A stretch of 58,793 nucleotides of DNA from Diphasiastrum complanatum (taxonomy: Eukaryota; Streptophyta; Lycopodiopsida; Lycopodiales; Lycopodiaceae). Under the pieces are notes generated by a model that made no database searches, had not been told where the DNA came from, and saw only the letters and a program-made list of their open reading frames with translations. Position 1 is the stretch's first letter. Every line of letters begins with the position of its first letter. Both the position numbers and the translations under genes were made by a program. Positions 11,758 through 22,564 of this stretch are shown in pieces. The stretch is taken from NCBI GenBank assembly GCA_029204225.1, contig MU833267.1, positions 1 to 58,793 of the forward strand, given 5' to 3'.

Positions 11758-12265
11758 ATTTTTTAATTTTGAAAAAGTAGTAATGTCAAAGACAACATTT
11801 AACATTGTCCCTATGTCCAACATTTGGGAAGGCATTAAGAAGCAACTCACAGAAACACCTCTAAGACCATAAACATACACTATCCAAAGAAATCTTTCAA
11901 CAAAGGACAACAAAGGAGCATTCTACAATGTACGTGATTAAGATGATGTGACGATTTGATACATGGAAATTCCCACTTAAGTACTGACTTACTTTTGATA
12001 CTAGAGCAACTAATAAATATGCGGAAATGCTCATGCGAGAGGTGCAAAAACCACTTCTAAATTGCATTACAATAGCCCTTAGCATCCTCAATTGAAATGC
12101 AATGATTACAATGTAGCTCAAAATAGCATAATTAGAGATAAAATGAAGATGTAAGTGTGAAATTTGTGCTCAAAAAGAGTGTTGAATATAAAGGGGCAAA
12201 TTAATTTAAAGCTTCAACTATATAGAACAGATTCAAATTGTTTCATGCTTAATCATCAAGATTAT
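11757..12265. other. No gene seen
   Basis: AT-rich sequence between the CT array and the 62-bp minisatellite. If the ATG18-like gene is real this lies in its first intron. No homologue of its second exon was recognised here on the minus strand. Confidence 0.4.
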
Positions 12266-12487
12266 GTGAAATAATGCCTTAGTAACTTGCGACCAAATAT
12301 GAAAATCCCAAAAATAAAACTAGACATGTGAGATGATGTTTCGGAAACTTGTGAGCAAATGCTAAAATCCAAAAAATAATTCTTAAAATGCAAGATGATG
12401 CCTTGGTATCTTGTAAGTGAATGCAAAATCGTAAAAAATAAATCCTAAAATGCGAGATGATGCCTGGGTTAACTTGTGAGCAAATAC
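12266..12487. repeat. 62-bp minisatellite, about 3.6 units
   Basis: Units start at 12266, 12328, 12390 and 12452 (partial), each with G-GA-ATGATG near the start, an ACTTGYGA-CAAAT block and an A-rich end ending TAAAAT or similar. Unit spacing is exactly 62 bp three times. The array ends about 30 bp from the splice donor of the ATG18-like exon. Confidence 0.85.
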
Positions 12488-12517
12488 AGAACTCCGGTAA
12501 ACAAATTGGATGAATAC

Positions 12518-12730
12518 CTGCTCGCGCTTATCTTCGTCTGGCTGAGAAATCGACGAGGCGATAGAGGTGCCGGCGGTGCGCACGGTGGCCGCAATGTTAC
12601 TCGCATTGGACGAAACGCTTCGAAGGTAGCTGGATATGGCGCGCAATGTGGAGGGGATAAATTTCCTGCCCCTGCCATAATTTGCCCCCCCTCTTCCTCC
12701 GGCCCCCTGCAACCCCGACTGGTTCCTCAT
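12518..12730 (-). CDS. ATG18-like autophagy protein, first exon only
   Basis: The minus-strand frame starts at ATG 12730 and encodes 71 residues before a good splice donor (GAGCAG|GTATTC; last coding base 12518, in phase 0). From residue 23 it reads 'KFIPSTLRAISSYLRSVSSN', then 'AGTSIASSISQ' and 'DEDKREQ'. This is the characteristic N-terminus of plant ATG18f/g/h proteins (WD40 phosphoinositide-binding PROPPIN proteins with a C-terminal BCAS3 domain, acting at autophagosome formation), where an alternating hydrophobic 'SFK-IS-CLKTVSSN' stretch precedes the first WD40 blade. That comparison rests on remembered family features, not a search. The N-terminal 22 residues are Gly/Arg-rich. The next exon ('..WAGFD..', 'HVLLLGY..') is not visible anywhere to the left, so intron 1 would exceed 12 kb, or the exon is an orphan. 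Surrounding GC content is high, as for a gene start. Confidence 0.65.
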
Positions 12731-13480
12731 CCCAGCTCAGCCTCCTGTCTCGGATTCCTTCTTGCATGCCCAGCGCTGTCTTCAGGCCGCTCCTACCATA
12801 TCCCAAATCCACACAACTCCATTCCCGCGGCGAAATCTGCCTGTTCCGAAAATGAGCAGCAACTGCCTTCAAAACATTCTCACGATCGCCCCGTCCCTTC
12901 CCCATCCACCCAGGCTCTGTTGGTGTACGGACAATTATTATTGTCCGGGTACGAAACTGGCTTCCGCACATCCAACCCCATCACCACATCGATAAGAAAC
13001 AGCGATTGATCCTATTCTCTGATATCCAAATTATTATTATGCACAAAGCGCAGCCCCAAACCCCACACCCCCCCCCCTCCCCCAAAGTCGCGCTTATTGG
13101 CACGGGAGCGGGGGGTAATGCCCGCTCCAGTGCCTGTGCGACACTTGGAGTGGGCTTCCCGACCCATTTTTTCTCGGTCCGGCGGGCTCAAAGTGCTCGT
13201 TGAGAACGAATTTCGGCGAGCACATTTTGCATGTGGCGTCGGGCAGGGGTGGCACCAGGTACCAGCACACACAGGTACACACATGTATGACTTTGGGAAA
13301 CATTGGGTATATATGGCCTTGAAAAATCCCATAAAAAAACTTATGGGATAAATTCTGGTTGCCCGGACACGTGGCGCCCAGGCAACCAAAATTTAAAAAA
13401 AAAAAAACGGGCAGGAGGATTACGCCTGGGACACGTGGGGATCAATGCACGGTGCCGGGCGTAATCCCCTTCGTCCCAGT
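12731..13480 (-). promoter_or_regulatory. GC-rich 5' region of the ATG18-like gene
   Basis: This is the only long GC-rich tract near the ATG18-like start; it contains many CpG dinucleotides in an otherwise AT-rich neighbourhood. Open frames exist on both strands (for example 12476-13009 plus, 12597-12971 minus) but they are composition artefacts without recognisable domains. Two ACACGTGG G-boxes lie at 13367-13374 and 13431-13438. G-boxes bind bZIP/bHLH factors, and abscisic-acid or light control is possible but not shown. Confidence 0.45.
13357..13467. promoter_or_regulatory. Two G-boxes, each inside an inverted repeat
   Basis: First unit: GGTTGCC (13357-13363) and GGCAACC (13381-13387) flank ACACGTGG at 13367-13374. 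Second unit: GGATTACGCC (13417-13426) and its exact complement GGCGTAATCC (13458-13467) flank ACACGTGG at 13431-13438. Both could fold as stem-loops with the G-box in the loop. Confidence 0.6.
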
Positions 13481-13511
13481 AAGAGACCCCCTCCCCCCAA
13501 ACCCACTTTAA

Positions 13512-13671
13512 CAAGGAATTTTAATCAAATCAAATATTTGAAAATTATTATTTTTAATATCATTACAGGTAATATATTTTATTTTATTTATTTATTTTTT
13601 GTACCCCCCTTTTTAGCAAGGAATGTTGATCAAACCAAATATTTGAAAAAAAAAATTAATATCATTAAAAG

Positions 13672-13719
<48 letters not shown>
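13512..13719. repeat. Diverged tandem duplication ending in (TA)n
   Basis: AAGGAATTTTAATCAAATCA at 13512 recurs as AAGGAATGTTGATCAAACCA at 13618 (spacing about 106 bp), each followed by ATTTGAAA, ATATCATTA and GTAATATAT. The second copy runs into an uninterrupted (TA)n tract at 13675-13719. Confidence 0.8.
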
Positions 13720-13722
<3 letters not shown>

Positions 13723-14012
13723 ATATTTTTTTTTTTGTAAAGTGTAATTGTAATTATCATCGATATCCCATCCCAAAAAAGAGAAGTAAAATTTTATTTC
13801 CATGCTATTCTCATCTTGTAATTGCGATGATTGTCAATATCCCACCTAGAAAAAAGATAGTATTTTTTGCCAAATCCACACCGTGTGCGTAAAGCTTGAA
13901 AAGTGGGTTTGAAGTGACTCTAGATTGCAACATAGCAGTGTTGTTTATTTATTCATTTTTATATGTGGGAATGTGAATGTTTATTAAAGTATCAAGAACT
14001 ACATTCATTTAC
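13720..14012. other. No gene seen
   Basis: AT-rich spacer between the TA microsatellite and the SINE target site. Nothing recognisable. Confidence 0.4.
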
Positions 14013-14025
14013 TGTACCATAGGTG

Positions 14026-14120
14026 ATAGCTACCCGAGGGGGCTGGCTGAGTTGGCTGGCTTTACATCCAAAATTTCTTTGGTCCTAGGTTCGAGCCCCT
14101 CTTTGGAAACCAAGAAACAT
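14026..14120 (+). mobile_element. Short tRNA-derived SINE, copy 1
   Basis: A 95-bp insertion bounded by a perfect 13-bp target-site duplication, TGTACCATAGGTG, at 14013-14025 and 14121-14133. Inside are consensus RNA polymerase III promoter boxes: A box TGGCTGAGTTGG (14044-14055) and B box GGTTCGAGCCC (14088-14098), 44 bp apart start to start. Outside the boxes it does not fold as a functional tRNA. Copy 2 at 37703-37789 shares the whole body, including CATCCAAARTTTCTTTGG. Confidence 0.85.
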
Positions 14121-14133
14121 TGTACCATAGGTG

Positions 14134-14569
14134 TTGCAAGCAATAATGCAATGGTTGCAAATGTGGTCGTGGGCTTAACCACCTAAGTGGAATTCATGGC
14201 TCGAGCAAAAGGAGGGCACACTAGCCTCTAACCTTGATTATGGTTGCGAGGTTGTTGTTTGAAGAGTGCCCTCCAAAGTTGAAGGCCCTTGTTGCGTGTC
14301 CTTTGCAACTAAATGCTATTGTTGTTGCCTACCCTTTGAGACCAAAAGACTCTTGATCCATGCTCTTTGATGCCAAGAATATTGTTGAATAATGGTGATT
14401 GACATTCAAGGTTGTTGTGTCGAGCCCTCATGCACATCCAAGTACATGACTATACCTAGTCCTTCAAAGCTCTTTGATTCTTTGATATAAATTTTTGCTC
14501 TTTTGGGAATTTGGAAAATAGTCCTGATAAGAGTCACATGTTCTGATAAGAGTCACATGCTCCTCAGGA
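14134..14569. other. No gene seen
   Basis: Spacer with several CTTTG/TTGTTG-rich words; no coding frame or RNA gene recognised. It separates the SINE from the gypsy RT fragment. Confidence 0.35.
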
Positions 14570-15095
14570 GTTCTACTGTAAATGAGTATAGAATACAATT
14601 ACGAATTTTCCTAGATATGGATGTAAAAGATCACTCATCATTTGTTGAAACGTCATAGGTACATTCTTGAAACCAAAAGGTAGCACTAAGAATCCATAAT
14701 GTCTTAATCTTGTCCAAGTTTTGAACACATCACTTTGATGAAATCTAGTTGAATGATATCCGATTTTGAGATCAATTTTAGTAAAGTATATAGCTCCACC
14801 TAAATGATGATCCATCCTAGGCAATGGATATTTGTTTTCATTAGTTACCTTTATAAACTTTTACAATCCACACATCCAAAATTCTCCATCTTTCTTCACT
14901 TTCAAAAGAACGAGGGCGCCTTATGGTGATCTATTGAGTCTCATACGTCCCATCTTATGATCATTTTATAAATGATTATTTCCATCTCTTCTTTATCAAA
15001 AAATAGATAAGGGTTGTCTAGAGATAGAATGATCATTTGAAATTAACTCAATTATGTGATCTACTAACTTGTAATTATAACGATACAAACAAGGA
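14570..15095 (-). mobile_element. Decayed Ty3/gypsy reverse transcriptase
   Basis: On the minus strand the RT begins near 15095 with 'LVDHIIELISNDHSISRQPL', continues with 'KEEMEIIIYKMI', an NENKYPLPRMD block and then 'AIYFTKIDLKIGYHSTR', 'RHYGFLVLPFGFKNVPMTFQ' and 'HPYLGKFVIVF' (14824-14573), where the catalytic YIDD would follow. Several stops interrupt it. The fragment is fused at its 5' side to the unknown gene at 15096-16774, so one of the two was truncated by the other. Confidence 0.75.
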
Positions 15096-16774
15096 TGTTT
15101 AGTATTTGCCCCATGTGAAACATTATACATACATTTCAGTGTCATCATATCACCTGCAAGATGCCATAAAATTTGAAACTTGCCATAGTTTGGCACATAT
15201 ATTTTGTTTCCACCCATGTGCTCTTCAATCATTTTCGCATAATTTGATGTCAAAAAAATCCACGACAAGATAGCATGGTCTTCTTTTTAAACCTGAAAAG
15301 TAACAAACACATACAAAGTTACGAACATTGACATTAGCAAACTTAGGTGATAAAATACAATAATAAGTAAAATTGAAATATACCTGGAATGCTGCTAACC
15401 ACCGTATTTCATCTGCGTCAGTTTCAGTATTCTTCAATGCTCTGTTCATAAAGGTGATACTTACCCGTTCCAATTTTTGTCCCTTAACAATTTCAGACTC
15501 ATCAAGTTTAATAACCAATATCAAATTCTCTTGGACTTCTCTTTCACATATTTTGTAATATTTAATCATGTATGTCACTACTTTGTTAGTATCCAAAAAT
15601 AAATTGTTGGACTCATTGTATTCCAATGTTCCACTCTCACATGTATACAATTTCTTGATATGAAATGGTTCACCTATAAGCATAGTCATACTCTCATTAA
15701 GACAATATCTTGCTTGTTTTATTCTAAATGGATGAGGAAGAGGTAGCTTTTGAATCTTCACATGTGCAAAGGCTTCCTGTACAATTTTAAACAATAGAGT
15801 ATATGCTTTACGACTAATTCTTGAATCATCACATGCTCCCTGGATAACTCTTGCATCCAAGATATGTTGAATGCTTTTTATAATCACTGTAACAATATCA
15901 TTCTTAATCATGTCATAACGAGAATTCTTTAACAATTCTTTTGTAGTTTTTGATGACAATATGGAACCCAAAGATTTTCCAATACTCGTAGAATCTTTAA
16001 AATGTTCTCTCGCCACCAAAGATGATCTGCAAGACATAATAAATAATAAACTTGGTCGTAAAAAAATAGCAAGCATTAGAAAAACAAGCACATAAAATCT
16101 TAGCAAGCGTGTCATTGCTCTTTAAATTAATACTTGAACGCTTGAATCTTTTTCTTCTTGTTTCCACTTCTTGAAGACAGATCATCTATGTTTTTTTTTG
16201 GAATTCGTTTGCGCTTTCTTATATTTAATTTTCTCCTGAGAACTTCGCCTTCAGCAATAGCACTCAAGCTTTCCATTTTCAAATTCTCAACGTCTCTCAA
16301 CATAACTTGATTGGATATTTGAAGATCAATAACAATAGTTTGCAATTCTGATATATTGGAGCTCAATGTCATATTCTCGTATATTTGTTTCTGCAAATTT
16401 TCTTGAAGTATTGCCTTCTCATTGTTTGTTTGAATCAACAAATACTCCAATACTTGTGTTCGCTTCATTGCTTCATACATCCCGTATTGACTCAACTTTT
16501 GACAGTATTTCAACAATCCACTATGTCCATTACACACAAAATTCAATAATTGGCCAGTAGTTTGAAAGTCCAGAAAACATCCTGTACTTGGATCTTTGGG
16601 ATAAATTGATCCAACTGTCCACAAATCAATATTCTACAATTTTTGTCTCTAAGTTCTTTCTTACAAGTCTCATTAATCTGACCAGCTTTAGTGTTTTTCT
16701 TATAAATTGGAGCACAATCGAGTGGGAGCACAATATGAAGATCAAACTTTTCCATTATTTCAAAATCAAACAAA
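15096..16774 (-). pseudogene. Unrecognised intron-containing gene, transposase-like
   Basis: I do not recognise this family. Exon A: ATG about 16755, 'FDLHIVLPLDCAPIY' to about 16640, where the frame must shift. Exon B: to 16134, 'STGCFLDFQTTGQLLNF', a heptad-rich helical segment (about 16530-16260) that looks like a coiled coil, then basic 'RKRKRIPKK' and 'GNKKKKIQ' as a likely nuclear signal. A 107-bp intron (16133-16027) keeps phase 2. Exon C (16026-15384, 214 codons) contains 'ILDARVIQGACDDSRISR' and 'LVIKLDESEIVKGQKLERV'. A 91-bp U-rich intron (15383-15293) in phase 0 follows. Exon D 'IYVPNYGKFQILWHLAGDMM' and 'SHGANTKHPCLY' has a TAA as its second codon. The KLDES and GDMM acidic residues with downstream HPC could be an RNase H-like transposase core; that is inference. 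It ends at a gypsy fragment. Confidence 0.5.
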
Positions 16775-17090
16775 CTAAATTATGTAAAAGAGAAAAATGA
16801 TTTACACGAAACCAAAACAAACTTGTAACTCATTAAACATGAATGTTATATAATCTACCTTTCAAATGTTTTCAAAGATTTTTGGAGAGAACACCATGCT
16901 CAACCAAAAATTATCTTCTTCTCCTCCTCCCGCTACTGATATGGCTTCTTGGTAGCGTGAATAAAAGCTTCTTGGTAGCATGGACAGTCGACTGTGTGCT
17001 TAGGCGGTGTGTTTATTTCGTTTGAGTTAAAATGAGTTAACCACACCAGTTAGACGGCGGGCAGCACCGGAAAGTAGAAAAACGCAACAA
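16775..17090. other. Upstream region of the unknown gene
   Basis: On the minus strand a short open stretch (about 17000-16880) ends near a GAAAG|GTAGAT donor-like site, and an ATTTAG acceptor-like site precedes 16774. This suggests an upstream exon or spliced 5' UTR, but no frame stays open through the junction. Confidence 0.25.
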
Positions 17091-17099
17091 ATCCGTCGT

Positions 17100-18178
17100 T
17101 TTTACTTTCTCTCTCTAATCATTCCCTCACTAAGTTCGGGTTTCTTAAAGGGCCCTTTTTGAGTTGAGGTTTCCCCTAATGTGCTCCTTTGATAGAGCTT
17201 TTGTGAAGTAATCTACCGCCATTAACTCTGTCCTGCAATGAAACAATGACACTTCCTTGCTTTGTACTTTTTTTCTAAAGTAGTGATACCTGATTTCAAT
17301 GTGTTTGCTCCGAGAGTGAAATCTTGGATTTAGAGGGAGTACTATTTTGCTTTGATTAGCACAATAAATTGTTGTTGGATGTTCCTGAGCAAGGTCGATA
17401 TCTGCAAGCAGGTTCCTTAGCCAATTTGCCTCCTTGGTAGCATTTGTGGCAGCTATGTATTATGATTCGGTTGAAAATAATGCTATTGAGGTCTGCTTTC
17501 GGTTGTTCCATGAGATTGGGTCCTGATTTAAGAAGAATACAAATTCAAAAGTTGATCTTTTGCTGTCAATATCTCCTGCCCAATCTACATTTGTATATCC
17601 TTCAAGAATATTGGTAGATTGGCTGCCTCCATAATAGATGATGAGATGTTTTGTAGCTTGGACATACTCATGATCTTCATGAGAGCTTTCCAATGAGTTG
17701 GCCCTAGAATCGTTAGGAATTGGCTGAGATAACTGATGGAATATGCCAAGTCGGGTCGAGTGCAAAGCATAGCATACATGAGTGATCTGATAATGGAGTG
17801 AAATGGATATTGCTTCATCTCTGCCTTGGATTGTGGACATTGTTCCTTCGACAGCTTCAGACCAGGGTCGAGTGGGAAGCAACTCAATTCATTTCGTATT
17901 TTTTCAGCACGTTGATGAGATATCGTTGTTGACTGATGAAGATTTGTCTACTGGGTCGATCTCGATAGATCTGGATTTCTAAACAATAATGGGTTGGACC
18001 CATATCAGTCATTTTGTACTCTTGGGCTAGCATGCATTTTGTATCCTTCATCAAATTCAAGTTGTTACTAAAAAGTAACATATCATCGACATAGAGAGTG
18101 ATGATAATGAAGGAACTGGAAACTGACTCGAAGTAAACATTCAAGTCTGCCGAGTTTGAGAATGGTGTTTCGCACTGC
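17100..18178 (-). mobile_element. Copia RT C-terminus and RNase H, decayed
   Basis: From right to left: 'CETPFSNSADLNVYFES', the catalytic 'IITLYVDDMLLFSNN' (YVDD at 18093-18082), 'MTDMGPTHYCLEIQIYR', '[17 protein letters not shown]', then RNase H 'YTNVDWAGDIDSKRSTFEF', 'ISWNNRKQTSIALFSTES', and past 17460 the decayed C-terminus. The frame is broken at 17884 and in several later places. The piece belongs to the same family as 18700-20380 but overlaps it in coding content, so it is a second or rearranged copy. Confidence 0.85.
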
Positions 18179-18699
18179 CAACTTGCAGCTCAACGGGCTT
18201 GGAGTCTTAGACTTCATGCCCAGCTGAAATGGGTAGCAACGACGGAGAGTAACTGATTAGTTGATTAGCATTAACTACTCTTGTACTTCTCTGTTTAGCT
18301 ATTTTGTAAACTCCACGCAGTGGAGATAAGAACGATATTTCTGGATCAAAACAGACATAGAGAGATTGTGCGTGAGTAGAGCAGATAAGAAAAAGACTAC
18401 AAACAAAAGAGCTGTGTAATAAAAGTCTGCCAACGAGCAGAACACAACAAAAAGAGCAAAGCGTCAGGCTGCCAACGAGCGAGACATTGACGATCTCGCT
18501 CTAAACATCAAACTGATAATTGATTGCTCTATTTTCGTGTATCTCCTTGTCTTATGTCGTCTTGATTGCTAGAGTGGAATCTGTTTTGTGATGTGTAGTC
18601 GCGTGTCTAGGTTCATGTGAAGCTTCCGCACAAAAGAGAATTCAAAAAAAACAAAATCGTTCGTGACAACGAAACGAAAACAGTTTCGCGACAAAGAGC
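18179..18699. other. Insertion between two copia fragments
   Basis: About 520 bp that is not copia coding. It contains two copies of CTGCCAACGAGC near 18427 and 18471 and a CGAAACG-rich end near 18660-18690. It separates two overlapping copies of the copia YVDD region. LTR origin is possible; no TG/CA ends were proven. Confidence 0.35.
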
Positions 18700-20380
18700 A
18701 ATGTATCATCCACGTATAAGGTAATGATAATGAAGGATTGTTGCACTGACTTGGAATAGACATTGCAATCAGTAGTGCTTGGTTTGAATTCTTGTTCGAT
18801 GAGGATTGTTTTGATCCTCTAAAACCAAGCTCTGGAAGACTATTTCAAGCCGTAAAGTGCTTTGTGGAGTTTACAGACATGATTTTTCATACTTCTAGAA
18901 CGTATTCTTCGGGCTGGATCATGTAGATGTCTTCTTGTATAACTCCATTCAGATACGATGTTTGTACATCAAGTTGATGTACTTCGAGACAGACAGCTAC
19001 AACATAAGACAAGAGTGCTCGGATCGACAAATGTTTGACTACTGGATTGAAAGTCTCGTTGTAGTCGACGTTGAAAATCTGAGTGAATCCTCGTGCTACC
19101 AGCCTTGCCTTCCTTTGATCATTTGCTCTGTTGGCATTGTATTTGATCTTAAAGATCCATTTGCAATCAATGATATTGCAGCCAATAGGAGCTTCAACTA
19201 GTGACCACGTCTGGTTCTTGATCAGAGAGGAATACTCTCTGTCCATAGCTTCTCTCCAGAGATCAGATTCTAGTTGGTTGAGTGCCTCTTCAACTGTTGT
19301 CGGTTCCTGTATCAAGAGACATGCAGACTTAAGAGTATACCTTGTGGGCTGTGTGCGCACTCAACTTGATCTTCTGGGAGGATTTGACTGATGAACTATC
19401 CATGGGACTTGTTGCTGGGTAGCAGCCATGTCTTGGTCTGATTCGCTGTCAAGAAGTGGGTCGACAATAGACACGTCTGAGCCAGAATCTCGGATAGTCA
19501 TGTCAATGGCAGGTGATGAAGGTCCTCCTGGAGCAATATCCTTGCCTTTGATGTCGACGAATTGATCCTCGATAAAGACTGTATCCCGGCTATAAAAGAT
19601 TTGCTGGGTATCTAGATCATACAGCTTGTATGTATTATCAGATGAAGTATATCCAATCAGGATGGTCTTGAGACCTTGGAAGTCCAATTTTTTTCTCGTG
19701 TCTTTTGGGATCTGCACGTAGGCAATGCATCCAAACACTCTTAGGTTTTTCACAGAAGGCTTAGAGCCTATCCACACCTCGTGGGGTGTCTTGCCTGAGA
19801 GGGCCTTGGTCGAACATCTGTTCCGGACATAAGCTGCAATGGAGACAGCTTCGGCCCATAATATCTTGGGCAGCGATGCATGTGCTAGCATACATTTGGC
19901 TGATTCAACTAGGGTACGGTTCTTCCTCTCGACTAAGCCATTAGACTGAGGACTGTAAGGAGTGATGAATTGCTGCTCAATGCTTTGGCTTTGGTAATAC
20001 TCATTAAACTCGATAGAGATTTATTCTCCACCATTGTCTAACCTTAAAGCCTTGATCATCCGTCTAGTCTCCTTTTCTGCACGCTCCTTGAAGATTCTGA
20101 AGCAGTTGAAGTCTTCTGATTTGTTCTTTATAAAATACACCATAGTCCTTCTGGAAAATTCATCAATAAAAGCTATAAAATACTTTGCATCCTTCAGCGA
20201 AGGATTTTTCATCGGGCCACAAATGTCTGAATTTACAATGTCTAACAATCCTCTAGAAATATGTTGATGGCTTGATTAAAATGGTTTCCTAGTCTGTTTA
20301 CCAAAGACCTTGATACATCATAGTCCTATAAGATCCTACTCAATAGACCTTGGTTGCAGGCTTCACACACTCTCCAAAAC
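18700..20380 (-). mobile_element. Copia integrase and RT N-terminus, decayed
   Basis: Minus strand, right to left: remains of the GAG-pre-integrase zone (about 20350-20270); integrase core 'NSDICGPMKNPSLKDAKYF' and 'RLDNGGE' (20248-20021), then 'LPKILWAEAVSIAAYVRNRC' and 'GKTPHEVWIGSKPSVKNLRV' (19891-19700) with the long linker to 19361; RT 'WREAMDREYSSLIKNQTWSL', 'DCKWIFKIKYN', 'RLVARGFTQ' and 'LDVQTSYLNGVIQEDIYM' (19260-18890); ending at a second YVDD (18716-18705). Stops and frameshifts near 20010, 19360 and 18880 make it inactive. Confidence 0.88.
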
Positions 20381-21309
<929 letters not shown>

Positions 21310-21639
21310 TAAGCTCTATCATTGTGGACGGAGTGGTAATGGATGTAATGGTAATTGTTAGTGTTAATGGTTAGTGTTAGACATGGATCATATGCATTTG
21401 TTGGATAATGAACTATGTTATCGCTCTCATGGGAATGAATCTCCGCGTGACAACTAGTTAGTCCTCTTCATCTCCTTGATGCTTGTGTGCTTGGATTTAG
21501 GATTGAAGGTGGATAGAAAATAACCGCTACAATTTTGGCGTTGTTGACAGGAAAGTATGCCAATTTTTCAATTTTAACCCTATTGTGCCAAAACAAGATG
21601 CCTAATGCAAGCTAACATGCATCCATGAATCAAATACAC

Positions 21640-22200
21640 GTTGGATCATGAATATTCTATCTAGCAAGATGGATGTTACATTGGAAGAATTTCTTAAATT
21701 GGTGCTTCAAGCGAAAGAAGTGTTAGCAGAGAGATTGAACAAGATTGAACCAACAGTCCAGCAGGACCCACCATGTTGTGCCAATGTAGGGGCAGCCTAG
21801 GAAAGTGAGCAAAGAAATATCACCTTGCCAATACAACACAAACCATTTGGTATGGAGGCAGTCGTGATAGATGGAGGTTCAAGAGTTAATCTAATCTCAA
21901 CAAAGCTATGTGCCAAATGGGGCCTTACAACGATGAAACCTTTAACTTTTGCTATCAAGCTAGTTGATCATAATACAGTTTGTCCTAAAGATATCGTGGA
22001 AGACATACATGTCAAGATTGTTGGAGTTTAGTTTGTCATTACTTTTGTAGTAATGGACTTGTTGGGAGCACCTTCAGTTTATTGCATTCTATTGGGACTT
22101 CCATGGTTACACCCGAAATCCAAGCACACAAGCATCAAGAAACTGAAGATTGCATATGGAATAGGTAATATTTCGTGCAAATGGGAACTATTTGGCATAT
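21640..22200 (+). mobile_element. Gypsy gag end and aspartic protease remnant
   Basis: The frame 21825-22031 reads 'VVIDGGSRVNLISTKLCAKW', 'FAIKLVDHNTVCP' and 'DIVEDIHVKIVGV'. After a TAG the same frame continues 'FVITFVVMDLL' and 'CILLGLPWLHP' (to about 22120). This is the order of a Ty3/gypsy retropepsin: active-site DGGS (in place of DTGS or DSGS), then the LLGRPWL-type motif. No RT follows; unassigned AT-rich DNA begins at about 22200. Confidence 0.7.
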
Positions 22201-22350
22201 TCTCTAGATTTCGTTAAAATTCACCATATTTGTGCATGTTTTTAAGAATATAGGTGCAAAAGATAACATCTATAATGAAAATGATATAAAAAAAAATATG
22301 AGTTAAAAAGTTACAAATTTTTGACCAAAATTTGAAATTTCAATAAAAAA

Positions 22351-22564
22351 CATCTTTTGTAAAATTCAATGATACTTGCACAAGACGAGTATTTTACTAG
22401 GAGCATGTTTTTATAGCTTGTCTACAATTTACTAATAGTTGTACAATGAACTATTTACATCTTTTGTAAAATTCAATGATACTTGCACAAGACGAGTATT
22501 TTACTAGGAGCATGTTTTTATAGCTTGTCTACAATTTACTTATAGTTGTACAATGAACTATTTA
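22351..22564. repeat. 107-bp tandem duplication
   Basis: CATCTTTTGTAAAATTCAAT at 22351 and 22458 begin two 107-bp units that differ by a single base by eye (ACTAATAG versus ACTTATAG). The near identity means the duplication is recent compared with the surrounding decayed elements. Confidence 0.92.

Noticed and set aside
12597-12971. 124-residue minus-strand frame overlapping the ATG18-like start
   Set aside because: Different frame from the recognised exon, no domain, explained by GC-rich composition.
12476-13009. 177-residue plus-strand frame opposite the ATG18-like exon
   Set aside because: It is the antisense shadow of the exon and its GC-rich leader; the minus-strand frame has the recognisable protein and a splice donor.
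14026-14120. A functional tRNA gene
   Set aside because: A and B boxes fit, but no acceptor stem can be formed, and the sequence is bounded by a target-site duplication.
16127-16185. Alternative minus-strand frame 16185-15997 as a separate gene
   Set aside because: It overlaps the 107-bp intron and both flanking exons; the spliced model explains the coding better.
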